64,000 nt of DNA from assembly GCA_037367405.1 (NCBI GenBank), contig JAZKJV010009788.1, positions 310,001 through 374,000 on the forward strand, given 5' to 3'. Positions 46,913-59,266 of the stretch are shown one piece after another. The translations under genes were made by a program, and so were the position numbers. The first letter of the stretch is position 1, and each line of letters opens with the position of its first letter. Source of the stretch: Ottelia alismoides (Eukaryota > Streptophyta > Magnoliopsida > Alismatales > Hydrocharitaceae). Under the pieces are notes generated by a model. It did no database searches and was not told the origin of the DNA. It saw nothing but the letters and a program-made list of their open reading frames with translations.

Positions 46913-49173
46913 TTACAGTAAAGCCCAAGATGTTGCTAAGGCCCTAGCGTGAGCTACGACATTTGCAGCGAAGAATCTTTCCAAACCAAATTGCCCAAAC
47001 AAGAGCAATGCAAACCAATCTCTCTTGCTCCGTGCCACATCAATTGTTGCCAATAGATGCCCAAAATTCCGCGACGCCAACATAAGAAGCTTTCTAGCGA
47101 CCAAACAGAGTCCATGCCTCCGTAGAGCCCTCACATGTGAAAAATAGATCATCCGCCTCTTCGATGTCCGCATGGCACCGAGGGCAAGTGGGGACGATGC
47201 CCTGGACAAACCTAGCAAGTCTCCCACTCGTATGTAGACTCCCTCTTCTGAATAGCCATAGAAACATCTTAATTCTCATAGGAATCTTCCAGCTCCAGAT
47301 GCCCCTGCAATCTGCCACACATCCTCCCGGGTCAAAAATCATTAGACCCTTCAATGCCTTGTATGCCTTCCTTACCATGAAACACTCGTCATACCAGGTC
47401 CAATGGTCTCGGTCTGCGGTAGGCCCAGCCACCCTACCCAATTCTGTTACCATTTCCATAAGCTCCACCAAACGCTGATCAGAAATATCTGCTTTGAAAT
47501 GAGGGAAGTAAAGGTGGTCGTCCCAAAGATCCGCCACCGAGCAACCCGGATCAGAAGCCATCGCCATAAGACGCAGAAACCTCACCCAAGCACTCTGTCT
47601 CACTCAAGTCATCCGTCCAGAACCTGAAACCAGCTCCATCCACCACAACATGCCGCAGGAAGGGACGAATATCCCGCACCACGCAGCAAATACCATGCCA
47701 GAAGAAAGAGGGGGAATGCTCCACTTCTCCGGGGCCAATAAGGGCGGCACCGGAGCCATGGGTCTTCCAAACCAACCTGCAAACCAGACTATCACAATCG
47801 CCCCAGATACGTGTTACCTACTTGCTAAGAAGAGCCTTATACATTTCCTCCAAGCTGCACACTCCAAAGTCCACCATCCTCCTTTGCATAGGTAACGGTT
47901 TTCCACTCTACGAAAGGCATGTCGCTCTCATCACCAGAAGAAGACCAGAAGAAGCGTCTCATGATACCCTATATTCTTTTTTGGACCCCCGACGGTAGAA
48001 TATTGGATGATAAGAAGAAAATGGGGATCGCCGACAACACTGAATTCAGCAGCACAAGAATGCCCCCTCTGGATAGACTCCTAGATTTCCATCCCGTGAG
48101 CTTCTGTTCCAACTTTTCAACTACTGGCAGCCAATCACACGAGTGCATTCGCCCAGCAACCAAGGGCATGCCAAGGTACCTTATAGGCAACGCCCTTTTA
48201 GGAGACCCAAGAAAATCCGCATATTGGTCCATCTCCGTGCCATCCAAGTTGAAGGCTATGAACTCAGACATCTCCATGTTGAGCCTCGGACCAGAGACAG
48301 CCCTGAAGAGGCTAAGAACCATAGATATACCCTTGCAATTCTCAGCTCCCCCTCCGCAAATAAAATCGTATCATCTGCATATTGGAGGACAGGCACTGAT
48401 ATCCCCTCCATACGGTAATCGTAGCAGAGACCTCGTTCATTGCACGACCAATCATTGTCGTCAAAGCAAACGTCACAAGAACAAAAAAAGGGGCCAGTGA
48501 GCAGCCCTGACGAACCTCACGTTGCGGCTGAAAATAACCCCTCTTCGGGGGTCTATTCACCAGCACTGCGCAGGAGCTGGTCGTGATGCATCTTTTCATC
48601 CATGTTAACCAAAGGTCCGGAAACCTGTGCTTGTATAACGAAGCTCAGATAAATCGTCAGTTTACATATTCATAAGCCTTCGAGAAGTCCACCTTCCATA
48701 AAACTCCTTTCGCCTTCCTTCTGCGCCAGTCAGCAACGATTTTTGATGCCATGACCACGTTGTCCATGAGCTATGTGTCAGGTAAGAAAGATCTCTGCAT
48801 AGGCGAAATAACATCGCTAAGCACCCCCTGAAGCCGATTTGCCAGTCTTTGGCAACAGATAAACCGCGATGGAGAGAGCAATTGGGGCGGTAGTCTTCAA
48901 TTCGTACACGAGTGTCCCGCTTGGGAAGCAGAAAAATGGACTTGTTTAGGCACTCGAACCCTCGATTTCCCTCACCAAGCTCCGCGATCATCTCCATAAC
49001 CTCCCTCCCAACCATATCCCAGAATTCCCTAAAGAAGAAAAGTGAAAACCATCCGACCCAGGGCAGTCATCTGCATTCAACCCAAAAATTGCCTCATGCA
49101 CCTCTTGTAAAGAGAAGGGCCTCATCAATGCATCATAATCCTGCGCGGATATATGATTCACCCCAAACCCCAT
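46913..49173 (-). pseudogene. L3 ORF2 reverse transcriptase and zf-RVT region
   Basis: Blocks in minus-strand order are CPGSDGFHFSS, GFECLNKSIFLLPKRDTRV, CITTSSCAVLVNRPPKRGYF with QGCSLAPFF, then LPIRYLGMPLVAGRMHSC and LTGWKSRSLSRGGILVLL. The zinc region is CPRCHADIEEADDLFFTC (near 47150). The segment holding the YADD site is scrambled by shifts near 48350. The protein differs enough from L1/L2 and L5 to be a separate subfamily. Confidence 0.82.
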
Positions 49174-49484
49174 CTAATGAGAGCCGTCGTGTGTGGATCG
49201 TCTACTCATGCACCTGACATACCCCGTAATTGCCGCAACAGCCTCCTCTTCCCCGCTGAACGTCCCCTCCCCCAACCTCAACCTCATGGATCATCTTCCT
49301 CCTTCGCCTTTTATTGGCAATTGCATGAAAAAATCTAGTGTTGGCGTCTCCCTCCTTCAACCACTTCTATCACGAATCTCTGCCTCCACTTCAGCTCCCT
49401 CTTTCTGTCTTTTTCCTCAAAGATCTTCTGCAAAGACCCCACGCTCGCCAACTCCTACTCATCCAGCTCACGTAGTCATCCGCC

Positions 49485-50330
49485 CTATCCAGCCTCACCA
49501 CCCCCTCCTGCCTCCGATCTCCGTCGCTCCCGAGTCGTACGAGACTCCCTCATGAACCCCACCGGCATCCGCCAGAGCGCGGCCAGCCTCAAGGCTAACC
49601 TGACTGTGGTTGAACGCTCCACCTTAGGCCCTCTCCAGAAAGAGGTGACCATCTCGTGAAAACCATCCTCCAGCAACCAACAGCGCTTAAATCTGAAATA
49701 TGATGAGGCTCCCCGCCCACTACAGGTGTCCAAGCAAAGAGGTGTATGATCCGACCTCGATCTCGAAAGGGAAGTAACCGCCGACAGGCTGAAACACTCC
49801 AACACCTCGACAGACAACAGGAAACAATCGATGTGCGACCGAGAAGAGGAGCTCCTCCAAGTGCACTTGCATTTAGTCGCATTAACCACCTCCAAAGCCA
49901 ACTCCCCCACCACCTCAAAGAACAGATTGGAGCCAGGATCTTGTACCCCTCTGTCTCTAGGTCTATACTCAACAAACAGGGTAACATTAAAGTCACCACC
50001 CACCATCCATGCCTCCGAAGGAAAACGGCTCCCGATCTCCCTCAGCTCATCCCACAAGAACTCATCCATCGACGCACCTGCAATGACATACACTGATGAG
50101 ACCATAAATCGTGAATGCTCCCTCCTACTATCAAGAACTATTGTAACCGAGTGTCAGTCTGATCTCATCAACCAGGGTGAAAAGAACGACATTCCGCGCA
50201 ACCACAATTCCTCGTGAGCTCCCAATGGCAGGCATAGACCTGAACTCCGTGAGATGGGGACCGAACACGAAGTCCCACCTCACCGACCCCCATGACATGA
50301 CCTTCGTCTCCCTGCAGGCAAGCAACATCT
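49485..50330 (-). pseudogene. L3 ORF2 endonuclease domain
   Basis: The AP-endonuclease-like domain of LINE ORF2, which nicks target DNA, is visible. SEAWMVGGDFNVTLFVEYR holds the DxN metal site, and RSRSDHTPL holds the catalytic SDH block. The N-terminal segment (ACRETKVMSWGSVRWDF) is in the frame 50328-50131. The joint between the two segments is shifted. Confidence 0.8.
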
Positions 50331-50749
50331 GCTTTCTAGGTGGCCAACAGAGAGCTGATCGTGAACTGCTTTTCCAGTTGACCTAGCCCTCAGACATTCC
50401 CAGATATGATTTTCATTTGGTAACCGAGGGGAGACCCCTACCATGTTGACACCAACCACTTGTGCCACCACCATCTCGAAAGCCAGGCTTTCCGAGTCCG
50501 CTTCTTCCGCATTAGTGTCGCCCCGCATGTCAGACACATTCCAACCTTACTGAATGCCATCTCCTTCCTCAAAGACCAGGCTATCTGCTCCCTCAATACT
50601 ACCAGGACATATCCCCAAGGATGAAGCAAGGTCCCTCGCAGGCAGATCCATGTACTCCGTCGTATGGCATAGCTCACTCCGCATAACCTCCCAATCGCAC
50701 GCATCAGTGCGCAAGCGCTTGCATGAAGCAAATTTTAATTGACGTCCAT

Positions 50750-52500
50750 CTTGCCTTCCATTGCGAGCAGGCGACGCTTCCAGATTCTTACCATGCAGGA
50801 TCATTATGTTGCATTTTCCTCCCCCTTTCACATGGCGTTGCTTCTGCATTAGGCGCATGTGTTTGTGTGCCCCGCTCGAAGAGCAGAGCTCCCCCTGCTC
50901 CATTTCCCGATTCGTCACACTGCAATTCCTTTAAAACCACAGCCAACCCAACCCTTTTACCCGCAGACCCGACAACGCCAGCGGGAGATCCCAAGCCCCA
51001 AGACCGCACCACCACCAACGAGGGTGACCGCGAAAGCCCCGCCTGCTTCGGGTTGTCGCTGCTCGAGGAAGGGGTCATATCCCTCTGCTTGATGGTTGGG
51101 TCGACACTGAGGCGGGGAGTTGTCTCCCGAGCGAGGGACACCGGATCCACCAGCGGGGAATGGGTCGAAAGATTGGGCGACCTGGATGGAATAAAAGGGC
51201 TCTGGAAATGGGTCCCCAAAAAGCTCTGAAGATTTGAGCCAAGCAGATCCTGAAGAGGACCCGACCTGACGACATTCAACACGAAATACGGACCCGTATC
51301 CCCCCCAAAAAGGTTGAATTAAATGACCTTAGGGTCGAATCGTTGAGTGGGAAAGTGGGGAGGTGATCGATTCAAGAGGGAGCCAAAATGTCCCACCGAG
51401 GGTTTCCCCCGCACACTGCCTTCCATGCCACCTCAGCTTCCGACGACTTTTCAGCTTTCGGCAACTCTCCAACTTTCGCGACCGCCACAACACTTCCATT
51501 CGCGTCGCCAGCCATACGATCACCCACCGCCTCGTTCTCATCGCATTGGGCTTTTCCACCCTCAGAAAGAGTCTCCAACACCTCCATATGTAGCTCTACA
51601 TATCTCCTCCCGACCCTCATCCCGACGCGGGCGGACATCGACAGCTTAAGACCTTCAATCAACACCATCACGTCCATGTCTTTGCCCAGATTAATTCCCG
51701 AGCATAGCAGCTCCTGCACTGCACCAACCTCCGTCGGTGCCACCTTAATGGTCTCAAAGCCTCTGCATCTCAATGAAACACCAGCGACCCTGAGCTTATA
51801 CAATGGCATCAAGGACACTAAAGCTCCAGCAAAGTACCTGGTCCACCACCGCATCTTCCCCCTGAGCTCCGACAGGAGCCTCTCCTCCCGCTCCCCTTGA
51901 AGGACCATCATCGCCCCGACAGATGCTAAACCCCGCAAGCAAATGGTTCGACAATTGGATGATGTCGACGACGCCGGTCCCAGCTCCGCAAAGACAGAAG
52001 GCCATCGTCTCCACGACAGGGGCATCCCCTTCTCCGATCAACAAACATTCCAGGGGGCGCTCCATCCAGGCCCCCTTCACCATTACCCCCATCCTAGCTG
52101 CCAAAACCCCATCCGCATGGCTTGGTAGAGACGTCAGAGCTGCAGGTCGGGACGTACCCCCAAATGAGCCATCGTCGGCCGCATCTTTCGCTCCCGGCAC
52201 TCCCTCCGACGATGTCCCTGCAAGCCACACCAGAAACAGAGTTGTTGAGTGACCTGACATTTCTAGGAGATGTGGTCAACAACGCCACCTATGTAGCACC
52301 ACGGAGCCTTCATTAGCTTGGTCAGGCCTTGCCGCCTATTCTGCTTCACCGCACTCCACGGCCCCTCCCCGGCAAGGTCCTCCATGGTTGCATCCTTAAG
52401 CCTCACCTCGTTTGCATGGGTCGCTTTCGGTTCTCCCGATTTAGGGTGGCCTCTCTCTCTCATCACTTCCCTCTCCGCTACCCTCTCCCCGCTCGCTCCC
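50750..52500 (-). pseudogene. L3 ORF1 remnant
   Basis: Overlapping minus-strand frames (52260-51796, 52025-51372 and 51282-50788) represent one decayed protein upstream of the endonuclease. The clearest part includes ALVSLMPLYKLRVAGVSL, FETIKVAPTEVGAVQELL and a Ser/Pro-rich tail. ORF1 of plant L1 elements is an RNA-binding protein that coats the transcript. I could not identify a zinc knuckle with confidence. The reading depends on at least two frameshifts. Confidence 0.6.
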
Positions 52501-52560
52501 CTCTCTCTCTCTATCTCTGCTCTCTCCCATTAGTGTTTTAGAAGAAATCCCAAAATGTTT

Positions 52561-53711
52561 ATAACAACTAACAATATCTGAATTGGTATCAGAGCTGATT
52601 CTTTAATGTCCAATGCAAGTTTCATCTAGGGAACTTATTCGGTTAAGGAAAAGATAAAGCCATGAAGTCATACAAATATTTATATATTATCACACAAGAG
52701 CTCGATCGCAAGAGTTCATCAGATCTAGAAGTACGATTTCAGGTTTAGCACCATCATCTGGTCTGTCAAAAGAACAACAGACCTAGCCAAGAATGCATAG
52801 CACCACTGCCAACAACCACTACTAACAAGTCCATGCCCAAGATATAGGGGTGTCTACCAAGCATAGTCAGTCCAGTAGGGCACAGTGAAGCTTCACCTTC
52901 ACATGAAATGTAACATGAAGTCAATCATTCTCATGAATGTTTGAGCTTGGATCAACCCTTTCAAACCCAATATAAACCCCTTTAATAAGTCAAAAGGGCA
53001 AGCGCATATGCATACCATGAAAGAACACCACTTAGGCAAGCACCACCAAGTCAGAGGCCTAAGTCGAGGACGATGCCCGAACGGTTGATGAGGACGAACT
53101 GTAAATTCATTGGCGACATGTCTACACTATTCCAAATCCAGCTCAACTCAATAATTGTCGCTCCATGAGTATGCTATAACCAATTTGTCCTCTAATATGG
53201 AATATCATTTAGAAGAATAAGGAGTCGATTTTTTATCCCATTTTCCCACTCGTTCTTATATTTCTAAGGATCTAGATTCATAATTCCTATCATGAAAGGG
53301 GTAACAAAACATTCTTTTTTCGGCATTGAAGGATTCGATATCAAGTTTATGACAATAAGATATCTCCAAGATTACTGGTTTTTTTATAATAGGAAGTGGG
53401 ACATTGGTAAATGATACTAATAATATGTGTACTCTATCTACAAAATTTTCCACATAAAGGGAGCCAAAGGATATTCAAAATTAACAAGATTAAGCCATAT
53501 ATGGGAGATTTTTCCAAAGATATCACTAGCACTGCAAGCTGGCTTTGTAAGAGAAAAGACTAGTTCCAAACAGCCAGTTGAATTTTTGTTGTTCACCGCA
53601 AGCAGATGAAAAAGAATAGTGCTCTTACGAAGGACGATTGGCTCCCACATAGGATGGTTACTCAAATGCCTTCCACTAGTCTTGTGATTGTTACAAACGA
53701 ATCCAGGAGAA
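52561..53711 (+). mobile_element. LTR-element remnant with tRNA-Met primer site
   Basis: TGGTATCAGAGCTG at 52584-52597 is a canonical primer-binding site, preceded by 'aacaactaaca', so an LTR edge probably lies at 52570-52583. The following 1.1 kb has no recognised coding sequence. Only the primer site is secure. Confidence 0.4.
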
Positions 53712-53958
53712 CATAGAAGGCCATATCGTGATATATCGGTGATATATCACCGATATATCGATATCGAGAGTCAGGGAATAGCGGCATGCATATCTATTTA
53801 CCAGGATATCGGCGATACATGACTGATATATCGGCAATATATCGCCATATCGGCCCATATTAGTTAAAAATGACTGGATTCAGTACAAAAATTCCTGAAT
53901 ATCGACCGATATCACTGAAATTTCGTCGATATCTATATATTGATGAATAATACCCTTG
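53712..53958 (+). mobile_element. hAT-like MITE, TATA-palindrome family, copy B4
   Basis: The left end CATAGAAGGCCATATCGTG matches the left end of copy B2 (CATAGATCGCCATATCGCG). The body has 'tgatatatcaccgatatatcgatatcg' and 'tgatatatcggcaatatatcgcc'. The right end reads ATAATACCCTTG. No matching 8-bp flanks were found, so the right border may be misjudged. Confidence 0.6.
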
Positions 53959-54539
53959 GAAGCTTGATTTCACTACTTATTTTGCTACTCCTAGTATAAA
54001 ACACATCATTTTTATACATTTTATTTCAGGTCGAGGGTGTTACCACCCCACCCCCGCAAGGAGGAGGGCCAACTTGGGCCTCCCTAGCCCCCCCCCTCCA
54101 TGCCTCGCTAACCAGGAGGCAAAACCCCCATCTGGTAGGATATGGTGCGACAGGGGGTACATACAATGGTTCTACACCTTGGGGGTGTTTAAATCGATTT
54201 TAGTTCATCTTCTTTCCCTTTCGAAAATATTATTATGAATTATACCCCTTTAAAAAAATGTTATTATGCTATTTATTCATTTGGTTCCAAAAATAGCTCA
54301 AACATTTTGCTTATACATAATATGTGATGCAATATAAGTCTTGGATGAAGTCCATTTCCACTATCTATAAGTTAACGATCAACATTAACAATAATATGCT
54401 TAATATGACAGATATGTGCTATATAAGGGTCATAGATGATCGATATGTGTGATATAAGTGTATATTTGTAAGTTATTTAGTGTTATAAGAACTTGGATGG
54501 ACTGCATTTCCAATATCCACAGGTTAGCAATCAACAGTA
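53959..54539. other. No gene; GC-rich block
   Basis: Mainly AT-rich. A GC-rich block at 54036-54190 begins 'gggtgttaccaccccaccccc' and ends 'caccttgggggtgtt', possibly the inverted ends of a small element. Confidence 0.4.
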
Positions 54540-57210
54540 ACAACGATATGTTCGTACTTCAACATTATACACCGGACTTCTTGTGCGTACACTTCCTAGC
54601 AAAATGGTATTGTTGAACGCAAGCATTGTCATTTACTTGATGTGAACAGGACCCTCCTGATTCAAAGCCATGCTCCCCAAACTTTTTAGGGTGATGTGGT
54701 TCTCACAACTTGTTACTTGATAAATTTTATGATGTCCTCAGCATTAGGACCTTAGAAGAGAAGATTCCTTTCTCAATTGCATTTTCCGTGAATGATCTTT
54801 TCTCTCTTATACTCGTGTCTTTGGCTATGTGCCATTTGTTCATCATCTGACTCCTAGTACTGACACCACCTCACTATCACTGTCAGCACCACCGCCTACA
54901 GTGGTTGCTCCTCCGCCCCCACCTCCTAGTACTTCGGCTAAGTTTTTGCCACATTTTTACATTCGCGGACACCTTTTGTACCCCCTGCTCAAGGGCCTTC
55001 CCTGCCATCCAGCATGCCCCAAGTATGTTTGAGCACTTTATTTCTATTGATGGCACTATAATTTGTCTATACAGCAAAATACTTTACATGGCGAGCAAGT
55101 GCCTTCTCATGAGGCTACATTACCCTTTACAATTGGCAAAGATGATCTTGATGTACACATTGCTCTTCGAAAGCGGAGGCGTAAGTGCGGCACTAATCCT
55201 CTTGCTGCTTATGTTTCTTTGGAGTGTCTTTCAGAGGATTTCAAGGAGGTTTAACGTGGGTCTATCAGCTAAAGAGATTCCACGAACATGCCAGGAGGTT
55301 ACGCGATACAATCAATGGCGTCTTATTACGGAGGAGGAGATGACCGTGCTACAGTCGCATAGCACATGGAGCTTGGTCACTGCCCCCACAGGGGCTTCGG
55401 TGATTGGATGCAAATAAGTGTTTACATAGTGCATATGGCAGCGTTGATAGCAACAAGGCTGGGCTTGTGTTTCATGGTTTCACCCAGACATATGAGGTAG
55501 ACTATCAGGATATGTTCTCTCATGTGGCAAGTCATTGTACACTAAGGATCCTTCTCTCTATTGCAGTGGTGCGGGACTAGTTCTTGTCCCATATTAATGT
55601 GAAGAATGCATTTCTATATGGTGAACTGCAAGAGAAATTCTACATGTAGCAACAACCAGAGTTAGTTGTTGAGGGGGAGTGTCATAAGGTTTGCATACTC
55701 CATAAAGTTATCTATTGCCTTAATCAGAGTTCCAGAGCATGGCTCCAGAAGCTCTTGGACTTGATAGAGCAGCACGACTTCACGAGATCGATTACAGATC
55801 ATTCACTGTTTGTTCAGAGGACACAGAGAGGTATAGTTGTTATACCAATATAGGTTGATGATACCATTGTTACGGGCAATGATGTGCAAGGTATTAGTGC
55901 GCATAAGGAATTCTTTGAACAACAATTTCTCACTAAGGACCTTAACGATTTACGATACTTCATATGGCTTGACTTTGCCAGGATCCAGCAGGTTCTTGTC
56001 ATGACCTAGAGGAAGTATGTTATTGATCTCCCAGAGACAGTCATGGCAGACTACAACCCTATTACTACTCTAATGGAACCTAACATGAAGTTATCTGATA
56101 ATGATACAGGGATGGACAATAGAGGAGGTAAAAGGAACTCATTGGGAAGCTCCTCTATATGACTATTATCAGGCCATACATTTCTTTTGTTGTCAGCAAA
56201 GTTAACCAATTTATTGAGCAACCAAGACATGCACATATTCATGCATTTCACATGATTATGAGGTATTTGAAGTCCACTCCGGATACTTTTTTTACGCAAT
56301 CCTCTTCGGATACTAGATTGCTCTTTAGTAGAGGGAGTTCAAGTGCCATCATGACATGTACAGATGCAGACTATGCAGGATGCCTCAAGGACAGGAAATC
56401 TATCTCCGGCTTTGTAGTGTTCATAGAGAGCTCTTTGATGTTATGGAAGAGCAAGAAGGTGACTGTGGTTGCCACATATACTGCAGAGTCATAGCACAAA
56501 GCCATGACGCAGGAGAGCACTGAGATGTTGTGGGTCAAATCTGTTATGATTGATCAAGCTATTGATGTGCCTCTTCCCACACATCTACAATGCAACAATC
56601 AGGCTGCTCTTTTCATTACCAACAACCATGCCTTCCATGAGGACCAAGCATATTGAGGTAGATTGTTACTATCAAGGCCTTAAATGTCGGTTTCGGTCAC
56701 CATTTCGGTATCGACCAAAACAGAATTTCGATGGAATTTTGGTGGAATTTTGACCGAAATTTCGGTCATTTCGATCATTTTTTGTACTAGGACCCCCATA
56801 TTTCGGTCGTTTCAGTCATTTCGGTCGAATTTCGATTTCGACTGGATATCGATATTCGAGCGAAATTCGATCGAATTTCGCTGAAATTTGAGGCCATGGT
56901 TACTATACACATGACATGATTCAGAAGGGCTTTACCTCTATTTCTCATATCAGCTCAAGGGAATAGATGGCAGATTTTTTCACCAAGGCTTTAGCCAGAG
57001 GGTCATTTCAGAAGTGTTGTTCCAAGCTGAGCATGATTGACATACATGCTCCATCTTGAGGAGGACTGTTGATTCATTTTATCGTTTTCTATTTTATATT
57101 TTTCCTTTTCTTTTCGTCTCTACTATGTAATTTGCCCAACATAGTTTCTCCTCTATACATAAGAGAAGCTCATGGCCTCATGAATAGAAAGTCAATATTT
57201 TTCCTCCCCA
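54540..57210 (+). mobile_element. Degenerate Ty1/copia element K2
   Basis: A 5'-truncated copia element can be followed from integrase (near 54560-54680) through reverse transcriptase to RNase H (DADYAGCLKDRKSISGF near 56360). Its RT includes the decayed 'WSLVTAPTGASVIGCK' block at about 55367 and a VDD-like site near 55855. The polypurine tract TTGAGGAGGAC precedes an LTR starting TGTTGATTC at 57067 and running to about 57210. Stops and shifts are frequent. A CGAAATT MITE is inserted at 56673 in the last part of RNase H. It is much more decayed than K1. Confidence 0.8.
56673..56898 (-). mobile_element. hAT-type MITE, CGAAATT family, copy A4
   Basis: A 226-bp copy in reverse orientation with a perfect 8-bp duplication GTTACTAT at 56665-56672 and 56899-56906. 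It is inserted in the RNase H region of K2. Confidence 0.93.
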
Positions 57211-57799
57211 AGACATCATAAGCATATACAATCTGGAACAATCTAAAGGAGAAAAAACGGCTTGAAATACTTGGTTGATACAATTTATCACAAAGGAAGA
57301 CTCTTTGTAAGTATTATGAGGAAAGACTCTTTACCAGTATTACGACTTCTTATGTCATGTCTGCATGTGTCTGATATAGAAGGCATCTCAAATGGCAATA
57401 GTAGAAATGACTTCCCTTAATGGATCGGGACCAATATATAATGCATCCATTATCAGATGACAACGGGCATTATACTTCCCACCTTGGAGGAGGCATACAA
57501 TAGACTGAATTGTCTCAGTATCTCCCACCAATCCGAGATATCATATTTGTTAACTCCTATCCTACCAACGACATTTGATCGAAACTTTTGTTCGTTTGGA
57601 GTTTGTGACCGAGGTTGAGTTAAATTTACGATGGGATTAAGTGGCCCCATCAGTCATACTGGTTTATTGGCTCTACCCATATAGGTAATGTTTAATGTGC
57701 ATTCGGTGGCACAACATGCCACATCAAGGAGGCATGTTAAACGAAGCACACAAGATCATTTATGCTCGTTTGGCTACAGAAGGGGACATGGTGACTCTT
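57211..57799. other. No gene recognised
   Basis: Non-coding sequence with no supported feature. Confidence 0.45.
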
Positions 57800-58230
57800 T
57801 TCATGGCAATCTGAATGAGATGAGCACATCCACAGTCAGAAAAAAAACATAGGCATTGACGAGAATCCATGTTGAACACCACGCTATGGTTGGGAAAAAA
57901 ACCTTCAGGTCGCCCATTCACGAGAATAGTTTATGATGAGGTAGTCATAAACCTTTTCATCCAAGAAATCTACATATACGGGAACCCACGACTCGCCAAT
58001 GCCGATCACATGAACCGCCAATCAACATGTCAGTCTTAGGAGAAATCTAGTAGCCTACTTGTCCAGCTCCTCTTCCAATCAGCTACAATATCAGATGCCA
58101 TAGCCAAAACATCAATTATATGTGTGCCCTGAATGAAAGATGATTATACAGGAGACATCAAGAACATCGTTAAGTCTGTTCACAAGAACTTTGGCAACCA
58201 CAAGGTAAAAGTCAATGTATCTCATGTTCC
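57800..58230 (-). pseudogene. L1-type LINE reverse transcriptase fragment
   Basis: The minus strand reads, with stops, VAKVLVNRLNDVL (near 58200), then the W-x-x-S-W type block, and NGRPEGFF followed by a decayed RGVxxGF stretch (near 57900). This matches the order of RT blocks in the LINEs at 6661 and 33729. It is short and heavily decayed. Confidence 0.6.
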
Positions 58231-58329
58231 ATTACCTCATGAAATCAAATTCCCATACCAGATAATTTGCGGTAACATCATTACGCCTTCTAAGACACAA
58301 ACCATGTTTTAACCTGAGGTAATTCCTAA

Positions 58330-58789
58330 TCATAATTATTTATAAGCTAAAATTGTTTCTAGTGGCGTTGCATGTGGAGACAGTTTAGATAGTTTTCCCT
58401 TCTGATTGTCATTTGGAGGAAACCTTGTATCATAGTTGCACTACATATCATGATTCCAAACTGATATCCTGGACTCACCTCAGTGCTAGTTACAGACAAT
58501 TTGAAAAGGGCATGTCTGATGTACAAGTACTTGGTTCACACACTCGTGAAATGAAAATGCAATTTTATACCATTGTTAAAATTATTTGATCTAATAATGG
58601 CTAAGAGTTTTACTTGACACGATTGCTTCTCTATTTCTTTAAGGATGCTCATCAAAGCCTCCTGTGCCACACCTTACATAACACAGCAAAATAGCATTGC
58701 AGAAACACAATCATGATCATATTCTTGATGTTTATGACTCTACTTATCCATGTGAAAGCTCCTTCATTCTTTAACGAGATGTGGTTACT
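58330..58789 (+). pseudogene. Copia integrase scrap
   Basis: Decayed sequence near 58660-58760 ('ccttacataacacagcaaaatagcattgcagaaacac') resembles the copia YTxQQNGVAER block. Nothing longer could be followed. Confidence 0.4.
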
Positions 58790-59266
58790 CGTTTCTTAAA
58801 CGAAAAAGGGAAAAACACGTGAAGTTGTCTGCCCTAGAAATTTTATTAATTAGGAGAAACACACACTTCAAGAGCCATGACAAGAGGTGAGTTCCAATGG
58901 AAATGACCACATTTTCCTTATAGAAATGCTCTGAAGGAACAGAACCTCATTACGTGATAACCACAGAGCCCATATCGCCGCAACAAGGAGCACCCTATTT
59001 GAGTGAAAACGTGCCCCAATGAGGGAGTTCCAGAAAACTGAGGGATTTCCAAGATCCAGCCTATCAATTGCCAACTCCTCCCAAACACCTTTAGCTCTGT
59101 CAGTGAAATAAAAGGTGATCAATCGTCTCCACCTCCCTCCCACACAGGGAGCAATTATAATCCATGCTTGGAATAGTCTGTACCATCTTTCTTTGGTAAA
59201 GATTCTCCCACATCTCAGCAGCCAAAGAAAAATCTTCACACGTGTGGGGATTTTCATATCCCAAAC
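58790..59266 (-). pseudogene. L1-type LINE 3' fragment (L4)
   Basis: The minus-strand frame 59284-58868 carries the zf-RVT region: MKIPTRVKIFLWLLRCGRIF, then the decayed Cys cluster, FWNSLIGARF and AAIWALWLSRNEVLF, which ends L1-type ORF2. The 3' end near 58800 is A-rich on the coding strand. The 5' side is cut at 59267 by the family H LTR. Confidence 0.8.

Larger units (their letters stand above)
46799..52550 (-). mobile_element. L1-type LINE, near full length, copy L3
   Basis: A minus-strand LINE of about 5.75 kb with ORF1, endonuclease, reverse transcriptase and zf-RVT remains in the proper order. A probable target duplication CA(G/A)AATGTTT lies at 46789-46798 and 52551-52560, next to an A-rich (here T-rich) 3' end. 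The 5' end is G/A-rich on the coding strand, as in plant L1 leaders. It is the only LINE here that keeps its 5' half. Numerous shifts and stops make it inactive. Confidence 0.85.
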